This document shows positions 1 through 14,133 of a stretch of DNA of 64,000 nucleotides, piece by piece; positions within the stretch are counted from its first letter, which is position 1; the number at the start of each line of letters is the position of its first letter. The stretch spans positions 3,534,001-3,598,000 of the forward strand of contig JAGGNK010003335.1 in the NCBI GenBank assembly GCA_017590115.1. The letters run 5' to 3'. The notes under the pieces are model-generated. The model did not search any database. It saw only the letters and a program-made list of their open reading frames with translations, and had not been told where the DNA came from. The DNA is from Montifringilla adamsi (lineage: Eukaryota; Chordata; Aves; Passeriformes; Passeridae). The position numbers and the translations under genes are program-made.

Positions 1-598
1 CCAATACTGGCTGGCAATTAATGTCAGGCAATGTCATCTTTTCTGCTTTTCTGCTTTTTTTTAAAAGCCTTACTTGGGTCAATCTTATCTTCTTATTTTG
101 AAGACAAATAGATTTTTGTTAGGTGATTCTTCTTTATAAAATTAGAGACAGAATAAAAACTAAAAAGAGCATAGAAGTATCACTGCATTTTTCATAATAG
201 CAAACTCCTGCACATCTTGGGTGCAGCATGGGTTGTCAAAATTTCTGGCATTCCTTTAGAGGACCAAATCTATTCTTTTTATACAGCTCCTTCCCAAAAA
301 TAAGCAGTAAGCTGCAGTTGTGGCCACTCTCTTCTGAAATACCCATGTATATTTCAAAGCATGAGAAACAAAGATCTTCCTATTGTTATTTTTATACCTA
401 TTGACTTCACTAAATGTTTATCAACACATAAATGTACACGATGGAAAGGAATAAATGCTGCCAAAGTGTTCATGAATACAAAACATTTTTGCCACACTCC
501 TCCTCGGAGTCAATATATTTGAAGAAGTGAGGGCAAAATAAAGGAATTTAAAACCAAACTGGTGGAATGCAGCATCACATCATATGGGCTGCACTGAG

Positions 599-621
599 AG
601 CTTCAGCATAAAGCTGAAGCT
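599..621. repeat. Perfect 9 bp inverted repeat, 5 nt loop
   Basis: Arms AGCTTCAGC (599-607) and GCTGAAGCT (613-621) are exact reverse complements separated by ATAAA. There is no T-run after it and no gene next to it, so it is not a terminator in any useful sense. It is probably a chance or slippage palindrome; a structured small RNA is possible but unsupported. Confidence 0.8.
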
Positions 622-2058
622 TGGGATAGTTTTCCCCCCAATAATTCAATGATTTATTGAAATATTTTCAAAGGATGTTCAACAGTCAAAAGCAGAGCAC
701 TCAAGCATTTTGCATCAGCTCAGAATGGAAACTCCAGTTCTTTTCAGTTCCTGACTGGTGCAATGCAAGACAGCAGTAACTAATTTTAGACTGGAAGTGG
801 GTAAAAGGCAGATGTTTCATCTTGTAACACTTGAACATGAATTAAGAAGATAGACATCCCACCACTGCTCAGTGTCAGACACAGCAGCATGAAAATGGGT
901 TTTTCTTGCTCTCAAATGTTAGTGTTTCTGGGAAGACCTCTGCCAGAGGATGAACACCTAGAAAACACCAGGAGCCAGCTCCCAGCCGTCCCTGCTGTAC
1001 CTCCCATCCCTGCAGAGGGATTTCAGAATGGCCATGGCACCTTGGCATCCCTGCCCCTGGAGTGACAAGGATGACCCTTTCCCTTTTAATGATTAAATGG
1101 CCCAAAGGAAAGGCAAAGGAGAGATAAATTTTTCCACCTCATTTTTTCCCCACAAGCTTTTGCTCTAACAGCTTCAATAAGGCTAAAAAAAGAAAAACAA
1201 ACTTCCTTTTGAGACTGTCTGAAGAAGATTAATTTGCTCACTGATAATTTTTCACAAGTAATTAGTCCCAATTGCTACAAGGAGGGGAGAAGGAAAAAGA
1301 TATAGAAAGCAGATTAAAGAAACAAACCATAACAAATTTCATAAAGTCTTTGCAAATGTCAAAACCTTGTCAATCTTATAATTGCCTATGTAAATATCCA
1401 GGTTTATTCCCAGAGGCTTAACAACTTCCATTTAAGTAGAAAATACCTGAATGTATAATAATTGCTTGTTCATTTTACATGCACTATAGCTCATTAAAAT
1501 AAAACCCATACTCAGCTGGATATCCAGTACTGCACAGTAATTTTATAGCACATATAGATGTTGATAAATTTAGTTGACAAAAACTGAGTACATATTCTAA
1601 AGTCTATTGGAATTTTAGCTTCTTTCTTTAATTTTGCCAGTGGTAACTAAGAGTAAATATGCTACAAATAAAAGATGGATAAAGCATTATATTTTCAAGT
1701 ATTGCTTAGATAGGTGAGAATAACCCAAACAGTATTTTCAGACACCTGGGCAGCTTACTCCTGCAGAAATCAGGAATATAACAGTCTTGTACAATCAGTG
1801 TGCCCAGTAAATTCTTTTCAATTCCTTCAGGAAAAGAAATCTCTCACCAAATAGTTAGTGGGTAAAAAGAAAAAAACAAAAAGCATTTGAATTGCAAACA
1901 TAAAACACCAGCTCAGTTAAATAGGTGGAAGTGACAGCATTACCAATATCAGTGTGGCCATGTTATATTTGAATACAGATTTAAATGACTGCAGCTTGAA
2001 ACCGAAAGCTTCAGTTCTCCGTATGGCAGCTGAATTCTTTTCCTCTTTCCTCTCCCAC

Positions 2059-2181
2059 CTCCAGTACTTGAAACCCTTTCTCTTCAGCAGGGATGGCTCC
2101 ATGTCACAATCCCACACCTGCAGCTGCTCCTTCCCCTCAGATCCCTGCACGGAGCCCCAGAGAATGATGACACACAAGAAA
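2059..2181 (-). other. Weak exon-like segment, function unknown
   Basis: Read on the minus strand, a pyrimidine-rich stretch ending in CCCAG (acceptor-like, around 2182-2195) precedes 123 nt without a stop. These 123 nt are followed by GTGGGA, a passable donor. The segment is richer in GC than its surroundings and reads through words such as EQLQVWDCDMEPSLL. The frame has no ATG-started upstream part, and no protein family is recognised. The splice-like sites could easily be chance, since AG after a pyrimidine tract is common. It may be a lncRNA exon, an unrecognised exon, or nothing. Confidence 0.12.
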
Positions 2182-4201
2182 CTGGGAAAAAGCAAAAGGT
2201 GTTACTTTAGCACCTCAAAGAAGTGCTTCAGGTTAAGAGTTCTGGTAGTGGGGAGAAGATTCCTAATGATCCAGGATTTAGTCAGGCAGGCAGAACCCCT
2301 TTCTGCCCTCTGCATTTTGCACTGTGGCCTTGGTTTTTGTACACCATACAGAGACCAGTACTTCACTGTTTGAAATACTTCCTTGCATATCACCTTCCTT
2401 TTCGAAATATAAAAAATCTGGTTCTTTGTTGTCCAGCCTGAAAAATATCCACAAGTTGTCAGTTGGTCTGACTCATCGGCATAGACCTAAATAATTCAAA
2501 GAATATTTTTTTGGTAGCAAACAAAACAGTTCAGCTCATACATACTTCTATCAAAACAAGAAAAAAATCACATAAAGTAAACCAACGAAACAAAATAAAC
2601 CCCCACACAAGCAAGTAGACAACAGTCTTGTAAAAACACCAATTCAATGTGTATCAAACTTCTGATTAACTTATAGCAACACTAAAGCAGTATTGGTGAA
2701 ATACAGTGTTCTGATTTCAGATTAGATGCCAGCAGAATAAATCTGAGCACCAAGTCTGACAGTCACAACGTTTTAAAAGTTTTTCACATGCTCATTACTC
2801 TGCCAGCGATCTGACACACCACTGACACTCTGTCATGGCCTACTAAGCAGAAGATAGGGAGGGCGGGGGGCTTGCAGGAGGTCTTGTCTTTTTCTCCCAG
2901 AAAGGAAGTGGCAGAAAGAGGCAGGTTTTCATAAAACTCAGGCTTGTGTAAAACCACATTTGTTCCAAAGTGGAGTGATGCATGGGTTCAGAACCCCTCA
3001 GGGAAATCATCATTACAGAGGTGGGATGTACACTGACATCTAAAAATAACACAGCTTTGGTGTCAGATGCAGCCCCTCTTTCTGAAATCTGCCCCTGCTT
3101 TGACTTCAAGAGAAAACACTCAGATCCTCAAAGATCTCTCTCCTGAGCTAAAGAAAATCTCCATTATTATTTGGCAGCAAGAGATTTGACATTCTCTCTG
3201 CATATTCCTGCTGCTGGAGGGCACGAACATTAGACCTGCAAGCAAAACACACGTATGTAGAAAGGCAGTAACAAAAAGTGCACTGAGGGGAAAAGTTGTA
3301 TTTTTAACAAATCTCCCATGACCTATTTTGATATATCAACGAAAATTTTTATTTAAACGTAGCTGGGGGGGAGAAAGGAAATGCCCATCCTATCAGAAAA
3401 TATTCCCTGCAAAGTATCCAACCTCATTTGTTGTTTCAAAGGATGACTGCATGAGCATTAAAAGGCAGAAAGTATTATCAGGGCAATGACCTCCCTGATG
3501 CTTTATAGATTCAAATCAAAGCAGCTTTATTGATATGATTTTAAAGAGCTCTCAGAGGCACAAAATGCAGTTGCTATAGGAATAAATAGCAGACGTCCCT
3601 TTGAGAACAACAGATGGCATTCAAGGTGACTTATCTCCCAAACAGGTAAGTGCTCACTTTCACTTATTTGTAAATAGCCATCATTTATCCTGGTCTGTTC
3701 AGCAGGTCCCAGCGGTGTCACCTGCACCAATGACTGAATGAAACAGATGACAAAAATAAAATGCAAAAGTGCTAGCTTAACTTCTTTTGCCCCTCAGCAT
3801 ATCTGAGACCTGAAGTGCTACATAAAGAAATCTGTGAAAATAAAAAGTAATGGTACTCTTGATAAAAATTATGCATTCCAGTAGATTCTGAATACAGCAT
3901 AGGGGAATTCTAATGTCCTTTCTTTCCTGATGAGATTCTAGTATAGAAAGAACTTACCTCACTAGAACATCTGGCTAAAACAAGGTTTGTAAGTAGCCTG
4001 GATATCAAGAATGAGCATTAACAGCTTAAGTGGAGATGCACAGCTGCAAGTTGCTTATTAAAATGCTTTATCATTCATTAAGTCCCAATGGCAGAATCAG
4101 AGAAGCTGGAAGGAGCTGGAAGACTTTCCAGGCTGTTCTTAGAAAGTGGTTCACAATCAGCATTAGAGGCAACTCAAAGTGAAATCATGTCTCAACTACC
4201 A

Positions 4202-4320
4202 CAGGAAAAAAAAATCCAACCAAAAAAAACCCAAAAACCCCAAAACCAAACCAAACCAAACCAAAACAAAACAAAAAAACACACACAAAAAAAAAAAAAC
4301 CAACAAAACACCACAAAACC
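4202..4320 (+). repeat. A/C-rich low-complexity tract
   Basis: About 120 bp made almost only of A and C on the plus strand: runs of A, CCAAA steps, a short CACACA and then poly-A. There is no fixed unit, so it is low complexity and not a clean microsatellite. It is the first of several tracts of the same make-up on the same strand (see 24390, 53261, 56763). Open reading through it is an artefact of composition. Confidence 0.9.
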
Positions 4321-7300
4321 AGTGATCACTGCTTGTCTTATTTCCAGTAAAATAAAGCTAATCCCTTCTGAGGAGCCCTCAAGTGTTCATTTCTCAGATT
4401 ATTGCAGCATGAAAAGAAAAATCAATTATTTTTTACCAATCACAAAACTACCATCGTAGAGAAGGACTAGTAGTGTTGAGGACTTCATGTGAATTAACAC
4501 AAGACATCCTTCAGCAGATGAACACTGCCCTCACAACAATGCCCCAGCCAGCAGCAGAGCAGTAAAGATTTCAGAGAAACATCATCCAGCCATCAGCACT
4601 GGCACCACAGTGCTAAATCACACTCCAAATTTAGGCTTCTCTCCTCTCTGCTTTTTGTACCATTTCTGAACAGGGAAGGACTAGAAAAGCAGCTATGAAC
4701 AAAACAAGCAATGACAGAAAAGATTGGCTTTTCCTTAACAAATTGTTAAAGAGCACTGAAAAATGCTCATAGTTTACCAACACGAAGATGTGTTTTGGTG
4801 ATAAGTTTCCATACTGCAGACAATCTCTTCTACCCTCCCTCCCAAAATGTTATTCATGAAATATTAGCACTCACATTCATCTGTCAAAATGATTGTTTAT
4901 GTAGTATAGAAAGTCTATATTATCATCTGCTCTGCAGTTTGCCTCAGAGCAATCTTGATTCAGATATTTACATAACCAAAGATTATGACATCTTTTCCAG
5001 CCCTTTTGATGTGTCTGTCAGCAAGATGTCAATCAGATTAATTCTAGCTAGATTCTTTCCTGATACCCAAGAATAGCTGTGAGGCATGAAGCAGTCATTT
5101 TGCCAAGGAGAAAGTTTGTTTTCCAAAAAAGACCCCTGACAAATCATTTGAAGCAGAAAACACATCTACACAAGAATGAAAAATGTGTGCTTTATTATCC
5201 CTGAGACCCAGAATGTAGTGGATTTGAAGGCAAGCATGTGCACTAGTAGAAATATCTTCAACAAAATCTTAAAGTACTAAAATATCTCCTACAACTTATA
5301 TCAAATATATTTTTTTTTTTTTTGCTTGTCCCTGTAATATAGTGATAGATGCAAATTGGGGAAAACCATATGCTAAAGGACATAGAACTGGCCAATATTC
5401 AGGCTCCCCCTTACCCCCAAACCTTCCCTCCACTTTGCTTAACACTCTCCTTCCACCACAGTAAGAATGGAACAGAGCTTGCTGACGTTGATGAAAATTG
5501 TCTTCTAACTTTTTGCAGCTGATTCAGTTGACACAATGGGCAAAGCCACTTGTTCTTTCTTAACATTTGGCTGGTTTGTGCAATAGTTGGGTAAGTGAAA
5601 CAAGATGGTAATACAGAGGAACATTCTCATAAAGGTCAATATCCAAGCACAGAATGAATCAATGTAGAGTAATTGTCTACTGGGACCTCACAGCACAAGA
5701 TACAAAATGTTTTTTTAGAGAGAATATGTTTGTATATAAATTGGTGCTGGAGGAGAAGAAAGATTGAGTAAAAAAATATAAAAACATCAAAAATGACAGA
5801 ATAAAGGACCACATAGAAAGAGAAGAAATGCAGTAAAAGGATTAGCATCTTACACATTAGCAAAAGGAAATATGGGCAATCAAAGGCAATGCAGCAGATG
5901 TACTAACAAAGGGCTAGATCCAAATCCCAAACTAAGGCTCTAGGAGAGACCAAAGGAAGAACAAAATAACTCATGAGAATTTCTCCAGGCCTTTCATTCA
6001 CCTCTTGCTGCTGATGGGTGAATAAATTGGGTGCTCTTTAGTATCAATGGCTGGATATCACAGACTAGTGGTAAAAGTGAATTTGACTTACAAACATTCT
6101 CACAGCTGAGCTTTAAAATCCCAAATACATTACATTTTCCAGATTATTTTGCAAAACTTCAAGTTCTTTCACAAAATATGTGTCCTGTTTGTCTAACATC
6201 TCTCAGTGCCAGAAAGAGGTTACTGAGCAATGATATATCAGATACAGGACATCTGATTACCTTATTTGCTTGTCCATTGATAAATGTATCATAGTAGAGA
6301 GAAAAATCTTGTAGTCTCTACAAAGGCCCAAGTTAAATATTGTCTCAAGCATCCTTGCCCTCAGTACAGTAACTACTGTCATTTCCAATCACCTGTTGGC
6401 TCAACTGTCAGATTTAAATCCTCCTCTGTAATTTTAAAGCTTTTTTACTCCAGTGTACAGCACCTGACATTATATAAATCATACAGATGAAAGACAAAGG
6501 TATCTGACTGATATTAAATGCTGTCACTCAGCTGGGGCTGGGTGGATGCCAACTGGTCAAATTCTCCAAAATCTTTGAACAGATGCTGTGGCTATTCCAG
6601 CTTTATTTCAATTTCACACTCTTCCTATCTATCCTGACAGCTGGTTTTGACAGTCTGCTCTCTTCTTCTCAGCTCTCCTGTCAATCTCAGATGCATAATA
6701 GCTGGATTAGAGCTTAAACAATAGTGATTAGATCAGGTAGAAGAGGAAGCATGGTGGCAATAAAAAATAAGATACTTCAGTAACCCTTCAAACTCTAGCC
6801 ACTTCAGCTGAAAGCAAATTTACAGGAACTCATCCAGCAAGCCAAAAATTATTCAGAAGAAGAGAGTATGAATTTTATCAAAGCTTGGAGATATCTTGTT
6901 AGTTTTGTGGGGGTTTTTTTTAATCACATTAACATTAATTTCCATGAAAGAGTTTCACTGAACAATTCTATCTTCACAGTCTCAGTATTTAGAAGGGTCA
7001 ACAGGTTACAGTTACATCACCTTATCCTTGGCAGTCCTCTGTGAAAAGGCCTTGCATCCTGCAGGTCATTTGATGCAATTTAGCCCTCATTAAAATAATG
7101 AAGGCCCTTGCCTTTGTACATCATTTTAACATAGGTTAAATATCAAATAAATAATCAGAAGAAAGATTTGTGGATCAGACCCCATCACATTTAAGCATGC
7201 CAAGGAGTGCTGTATGCTGTCAACAGCAAAACCCAGCCCTACATAAACACTGCTCTCCTCCACAGTAGGAACAGGGGTAATATTGGAAATGCATTTTTGC

Positions 7301-7941
7301 CATCTGTTAAATAATTCACGCAAACAAGAACGGAAGACTTTTTTTTTTTTTTTCCAGAAATGCTGGCTGTATATTTAAAAAGGTAGCTTCTACAATCCTC
7401 ACATCCATAATTAAGTTTGTGTGTAGACTGAAGAAAAGATTTCCATTTGCAGAAAAGCTCAACAGATGGTATTGTGTATTAAAGTAGAAGCATGTGAAAA
7501 CTATTTGAACAAATGGCAGATGTGTCTGTCAACCTTCTCCTGTGCCATTAGAGATTGGCATTTAAGCTATTATTCAGACTCCCAGAATTTCACAAAAGTC
7601 CTCTGAAGCTTGTGTTGGCCAAGGATCTTTGCAGGCCCCGAGATAACCGGCCGGGGAGGTGGGGAGAAAAAAAAGTGTGGGACTTGCATGGCCCAGAGGT
7701 TGGTCTCTTTATCCAGTCCCACTCTCAGCTTCTCACCAAAGCCCCTCTTTGAGTACAAAGAAAAATCTGCATTTGGCTGAACTTCAGGCAACACTGAATG
7801 GCTGACCATTATGGCAATTTTTTGGGTTTTCTTTCTGTAAGGCTGAATGAACTGCCTGGTTTAACCAGCAAGGTGTAACACTGCTCCAAGATACATTGTC
7901 CACTATCTGGACTCTTCTGCAGTGGCTTTATTTAATTAGAG
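4321..7941. other. Non-coding unique sequence
   Basis: No gene, RNA gene or transposon recognised. It contains a T14 run at 5310-5323 and a T15 run at 7339-7353. A small GC-richer patch at about 7630-7670 contains several CpGs but is far too small to be a CpG island. Confidence 0.7.
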
Positions 7942-7966
7942 CTCATCTGAAAAGTATTCAGATGAG
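7942..7966. repeat. Perfect 10 bp inverted repeat, 5 nt loop
   Basis: CTCATCTGAA (7942-7951) and TTCAGATGAG (7957-7966) are exact reverse complements around AAGTA. It is the longest perfect short-loop stem noticed in the window. No miRNA seed is recognised, and the stem is too short for a miRNA precursor by itself. Confidence 0.85.
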
Positions 7967-10900
7967 AGACAGGGCAGTACAAAAGAGCAACCTATTAAAG
8001 GTTCACAAGAGGATACTTTAGGGAACTGCATTTTACTACATGACATGTAGATTTTCTCAGATGGTACCTATTGATAATACTCCTTTTTTCTTAAAACATG
8101 CATTCTTTTTGTATGGGACCAACAGCACACTAGGTTATATCATAGACTGTGTAATCTGGGACCACTGCAAGTTCTGCCTCTGAACACATACACTTCATGT
8201 GCATGGACTTTCTCCTAAGTGCCTACACCTGCTAGCACTGAAGTGAGGCAGGAGGTTTCCCATTCACATAGCAAAATTAGAGGTGCCTATTCAGAGAACC
8301 AGGAAGAATAAAAAATTTTGTTCAGCTACAAGGAAAAATGTTGCTTAAATACTCATAATATAAAGGACAATCTGTTTTACTTTGAAGAGCTTAGATAATT
8401 TTATTTTTAAGAATGCCTTTGAAAGATTCAAATCCTCCCTAAGCAGAAATTGCCCAAAGCAATGAAACACATCAATATTTTCACAATAAAAAAATCCATA
8501 GTTAGCTGTTATGGAAGTTTATTCTTAACTTAGGTTTATCTCAGACTTTTGTTTACCCAGAACACACAAGCTATCTTCTCCAGGGAAGAAGAGAGAGCCT
8601 GCTAGCTAGTTCTGATTAGCAAGGAATCAAAGCCTGTCTCACACTCTAACACTTTAGGAACAGCCCAGTCCCAGTCTCAGCTGACCTGCAAGCCAGGCTC
8701 CAATTCTACACTGTCCCAGACACTCTTCTAAGTGTCATGTCCATTCTAATGAAGTCTCCTAATAAGAGAAACCTTGCCTCACTGAAAATGAGAAAGGGCC
8801 CTTAGAGCCAGCATGTGTTCAAAACGCTTTCCCCTTGCTCATGCTGGTTTTAAGAATCTTGATCTGAATTCAGTGTCAAGGGGAAGAGCCTTTCTGATGC
8901 TTTGGAGGCAGAGCACACAACCACTACATCAGCTGCTTAAACCAAGGAGTCCCACTAAACACCTCAGGATGGGCAAGAGCCCTCCAGGCCAGCAGGGAGA
9001 GGCTGCTGCACTGCCAGGGACAGGAGTCACAGCTCCACACAACACGAATGTACATGAAAAGCGACGTGAAATGCAGCCAATGGAACACCCAGAGGGGAAA
9101 AAACCCCACACAACTGTCCTCTCTTCACCCCCAGACCTGGGGCATTTTGGGAGTACACAGGTACACTGAGTGCTCTTTGTGTAACCCTCTGCAAAAGTAC
9201 ATCCCTTTATCAGAGAAAGCGTAGATGAAAGGTTTCCTCAACTTCACAAGCAGAGTTTAAGCAGAGAGCCCTTCTCACTGATAATACGTTCTGCATCTTC
9301 TGAACTATTGGCAGACAATTGCTGCAAGTTTCTCCTACTTAACTGCATCTTCCCACTTTCATGTACTCATTGGAGATTAAATTCTAAAATTGAAGAACTA
9401 ATTTCTTTAATGCAGCTTTTCCTCTTCAACTTGGCATACAATACTTCTTTTCTGCTATCAACTCCAGCTACTTTAGGGAAAAGTGTTTAAGCCCGTAGCT
9501 AAGTGGGCTGTTTTTCTAAAGAGTTAATTCTGCACAGATTCCTGCTTTCTCAGCAGGTTTCAAAGAAAATGGATGCACAAATGTGCCTGTAAATATAGAT
9601 TAAAACATTGACATCACATCCTTATCTTAAAATTGAGTATAGAGAATTTGCAATTTTGCTTGTATTGCATAGACTGTATCACTGAATAAGATAAAACCTT
9701 TTGTTTCTTTTATAGCTTAGGTTAGTCACAAAGCAAGTAACAGGTAAGTGCACCAACTCAAAGATTACACACAGCAAAATTAGTTTGCCTTGACTTAAAA
9801 GGGTTTGGATTGTTTACACTAAAGCAAGTCTTGAAGTGAACACACTGGATCAATTCACAGCTCTAAATGAAGATCCAAAACTAACCAGGAATGCAGCAAT
9901 TTCAGAAATATACTACAGTACTTTCAGTTCTGCTGTTGTGCTTTGGGCTTTGGTTTTGTTTGATTTTAAACAGAGCAGAAAAAATGCTAGAAAATACACA
10001 GAGAACACCTTCAACTTCATCACATTTCTGCAGCCCCAGCTGGTCAGCAGCACTGCTGTGCACTGATCAGACCGGTACCAGAGGTGGTACAACTAACTAC
10101 TATACTGAGAAAATGGTTCAAGTACAGAATGTAATTTCAAAGAGTATGTTCTCAAAACAATTTCGTTTTGTAATGGACCTTAAAACTTTTTGTTTTATCC
10201 TGGATGATATCAGGGCTTAAAGATCAAATTATAAAAGAATGAAATACTGATTGCTAACTAGGAGCAATGGAAGTACTTCCAGGAATGCCTGTGGCATGGC
10301 TGATAGAAGTTATTAAACCTTGCTGGTTTTTTCTATTTACATTTTGAAATTTTTTTTCCTTAGGAGAAATGGCTTAACTTGGTAGTATCTATGGCCAAAA
10401 AAGCCATATCAGGGCAATGCATAAATTGTATCTTCTTTGTCTGCACTAAACGTGTGCCTTTCCCCCTGAAGATCAAGTGCTGAGTGACACTAAAACAGTG
10501 CAAATACAGCCTAGACAGAGCTGTTCCTATCCAAAGAATTAAAAAGGCAGCTGAGAATTAAATACTTTCTCCACCACATCAAATAATCAAATCAATTCTG
10601 TACTGATGGTCATCAGTGACAGGTTCATGTTACATCATCTGGACAGTCCTAAACAGAGCTGATAGGAACACCAGCAGAAAAGGAGCCTCTGACAAACAGT
10701 GAAGTGCCAACACACAGTTCTCTGAGTGAAATCTGCACTGCCAGTGTTGAGGGGGCTTGAGGATTTTTTGGAAGGAGATTCTGGTCCTAGTTATCAATCT
10801 CCTTCCTTTCATTTGTGTTGAACTCATTCCAACAAAAGAATCCAACAAACAAACAAAAAAAATCTTCTTTCCTCCTACTGATGAAAATCTCAGGCAAGCT

Positions 10901-13900
10901 GTTCAGGTAAAATTTATTTTTTGAAAAATATTTACATTCCCATTTCTAAAGCACATTACATTAAGAAAATCAGAGTGAAGAACCCATACCTCTAACTCTT
11001 TTACAAGAATGAAGTTCTATCTAACTATTTGTGACATGACTTGTCTGCTCAAATGGAACTTAAATTGTTATCACCTTTATACCTGTGCAACATGCCACAG
11101 TGATGTACTGCACACTGACAAAGCTTGGTTTTGATGCTGTTTTTTATACTAAAACCCACATTACACTGGTTACTGACCCAGTGAAAAGCACAATTGATTT
11201 CCTACTTGGCTTTGCCTTTAAAGAGAGAAAGTCCCAGCAAATGGCTGTCTTTGTAAGGTGTCTCACTACATGAAAATCAGTGCCTGCCCCTTAATTGCTG
11301 ACAGATAGCTAAACTCTAACTACAAGCTATTAGACAAGCAGGATAAATGCACCAGAGAGCTGATATGATTAGATGCCCACTCAACATATATTCTGAAAAA
11401 GTTAAAACTTTGAACAGGAAACATTTTGAGTGACTGAATTCTTATCTTCCCAGTCTTGAATCTTCTGTATTTAATCAGCCCTTGACACACAGTTTTAAGA
11501 CTTTCTGCTATATGACATAATATCAATCAGGCTGCTTTAGCTGTTTTCCTCTTTTGACACCATATCCCTCTTCAGATTGTCTGTGTGGATGTAGACTGAA
11601 AACAGAAGTCTGACAAAGAAAAACTGTTTGCAGTAAAACTGATTTTACTGATGATGTGAACAGAACTCAGCTCATATCCAAGATCTACCTGACTACTTGA
11701 GGAGGTTTAAAAAAAGAAAAACAATGAGATATTTCAACAAAAATAGAATCATGCAATTACATTTTTATATGGTCATTACATTCATGTTCTACTAAACCTC
11801 AATTCAAAGTGTCACATTAGAATTTACTGTCCCTTATCTCATTTACCTGTCAACAGAAGAATAAGGCCACCACAGAACAGCAAACAATCAGACAGACCTA
11901 GTCTCATGCAGCTAAATGTAAGAAACAGAGTGAAGCCTAGAGCTGATGAGCTTCACAGAACTGGATTATTTTGCTCTATTTTTTTTCACTATAATATGCA
12001 GTCCTTCCACACAGAAAAATAATGGTGTTGTATGGGCATCTTTCAAGTGGCATTTGATTATTTTAATAAAGCCTTCTCAAGACTTGCAGACCTGCTTCCT
12101 GTCTCCCTTCATAAAAGGTGTTATTCTGCCAGGTGGTTTATCCAGACTCCTTCAAGTTTTAATTATCTCTTTACTTAATGAGTACAGTCACTGATCTAGA
12201 TTTATTGCAGTAGCTAGAAGCTTGTGTGAATAAAATATCAGTTCTGTTTGTGATGTGGCAGTTATCTTTGTTTGCAGACTCTTCTAATTACTTCCAGGTC
12301 ATTAAGCCCATCTCCAGCAGTTATTTTACTGTCATTAGAAAATGTGTTATAATGACACGAAAAAAGTCTATGAGTATAGGAAAAAAAAGTCAGAAAAGGT
12401 CAAAATAAAGCTCTAACCTGTTAATTCAAATCTGAATTACTGGCACAGAAATCACACAGATAACTCAGCACATATCCTGTGAGACACCATAGTAATCAAT
12501 AGGTTACACTGGGCATGTGTCAGGGCAGAATTTCAGCTTACAAGATATCACATTAAGTCATTTGTTTTATACTGAGGTTAAATTATAAGAATAGGTTAAG
12601 TTTCTCATTAGTTTAAACACTGACTTCCCAGTAGGCAACATGTGGAGAAAAGATATATTCAAAAATGCATATTCATATACATACACAGACATGTCAGAAC
12701 TGACAGTGAATCAATTAGCAAAGCTGCCTCTACTTGACCAATGGCAGTACTGGAGCAGGTATAATTTTTTTCCATTTCACTCCTGAACATTTTTTTAGAG
12801 GCAGAAATCCAAACACATTCATTTGCCATGTCTTCTCCCATCTCTTCCAGAGACTCTTTGCTGAGGCAGAAATCCTGGCTCTAATTGTTAGATCCAGGTG
12901 TTCACTCAAAGACTGCCTCCATTACCAATATTTTGTTGTACCAATCCATCCACTCTCCATCCTTTCTTTAGTTGTTTGTGATGTATTTTAAGAAGGTATA
13001 ACTGTGGGGATTTCAGCAATAATCAGATCCTGCCACTTCAGCTATCCAGTCAATGGCTGTGATTGTAATTCCAAAGGACGATTTCCAAATGCAGTCCAAG
13101 AGAACATCTAAAAAAATGCTGTTTAACCTAAACATTAACTGACCTCTTTTGCTGACAGTCCTAGTTGTTCACAAGTGGACAAAACTGTGCATTAAAATGT
13201 CTTTTGGCATTTTAATAAACCAAAATATGATGTGGCTTCAATAACCATGTTTGTATTTGCAAATTAACTGCATCTCTTCCTTTTTCTTTCAGAAGTTGCT
13301 CCTACAATTTGAAAGCCTGCCAAGACAGTGCTGGAGAAATACTTCTGTCCTTAAAAACAAAATGTCATTATTCATTATTTACAAAAATGGACCACAAAGC
13401 TTCACATTCATTGTGAATTTCCAAGAGGTTTCTGACGTCCCTGGCTAAGTGCACGCTGCCGCTTTTCATTTCCTATTAGCTGGGTATGTGTAGGCATAGT
13501 CTGTAAGGGTGAAAAAATCCAGTTAACAGACATAGCTTGTAGCTTTGGACTTAGACAAGGATTGTCAAAAAAGGAGAACTGAAATAAGGAAGATTTACAG
13601 AGCAATGACTAATAGAGGTTGTACCTGCATATTACACCTCATCTCACAATTGTCAAAACTCATCACTCAAAGAGGGTACCAGAGGGAAAAGTTTCCTGCC
13701 AGTGTTTGCATTTCATGTCTAATTTTTCTTCCAGCCCCTCCCTGTAAGGTAGGTCTTACCTTAAGCTCAAGACCCTACATTCTTATCTTTTGATCTAAAA
13801 AACCTTTCCCAGTAATAAGTAAGAACCCCAGGCTGCATTGTATGGTCAGCATTTATTCCACTAGGCTTGTTTTCCAAGGTACGTTCATGCATATTTGCCC

Positions 13901-14078
13901 TTTCACTCATGTAGATTTGGCAGAAAATCATCACGGTAGCACAAATTTTCCCTTTCTCTTGCATATTTCCCATTGTGTTTAAATATGTCTTGACATTGAA
14001 CACTGGTCCCTCTCTCTCATTGCTTGGATTTTAGCTCCCTAAAATGCTGCACTGGTAAATGAAAGATGGCAGGCACCA
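7967..14078. other. Non-coding unique sequence
   Basis: Mixed A+T-rich sequence with no recognised gene or transposon. A GC-richer stretch at about 8930-9150 is open in one frame but has no coding hallmark. A pyrimidine tract ending in TTTCTTTCAG just before 13292 looks like a splice acceptor, but the sequence after it has no good donor. A short AAAC run lies at 10842-10862. Confidence 0.65.
13191..13216. repeat. 9 bp inverted repeat, 8 nt loop
   Basis: ATTAAAATG (13191-13199) pairs with CATTTTAAT (13208-13216). It is A+T-only apart from one G:C pair, so it is a weak stem likely to occur by chance in sequence of this composition. Confidence 0.7.
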
Positions 14079-14133
14079 GAAACCAAACAAAAACCCAACC
14101 AACCAGAACAACACAACTACACACAAAAACCAG
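14079..14133 (+). repeat. A/C-rich low-complexity tract
   Basis: A 55 bp run of AACC/AAAC/ACAC words on the plus strand, of the same type as the longer tracts at 4202 and 24390. Confidence 0.75.

Larger units (their letters stand above)
1..4085. other. Non-coding unique sequence
   Basis: A+T-rich, CpG-poor sequence with stop codons frequent in all frames and no recognised gene, RNA or transposon. It holds a perfect 9 bp hairpin (599-621), a weak exon-like segment on the minus strand (2059-2181) and a short A/C-rich run (about 2578-2610). Nothing else stood out. Confidence 0.7.

Noticed and set aside
4202..4320. CCAAAACC-type words that look like ciliate telomere repeats.
   Set aside because: No regular unit and not the vertebrate telomere word; low complexity only.
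13270..13430. Strong acceptor-like TTTCTTTCAG followed by an open frame.
   Set aside because: No convincing donor, no codon bias and no known protein; one good acceptor in 64 kb is expected by chance.
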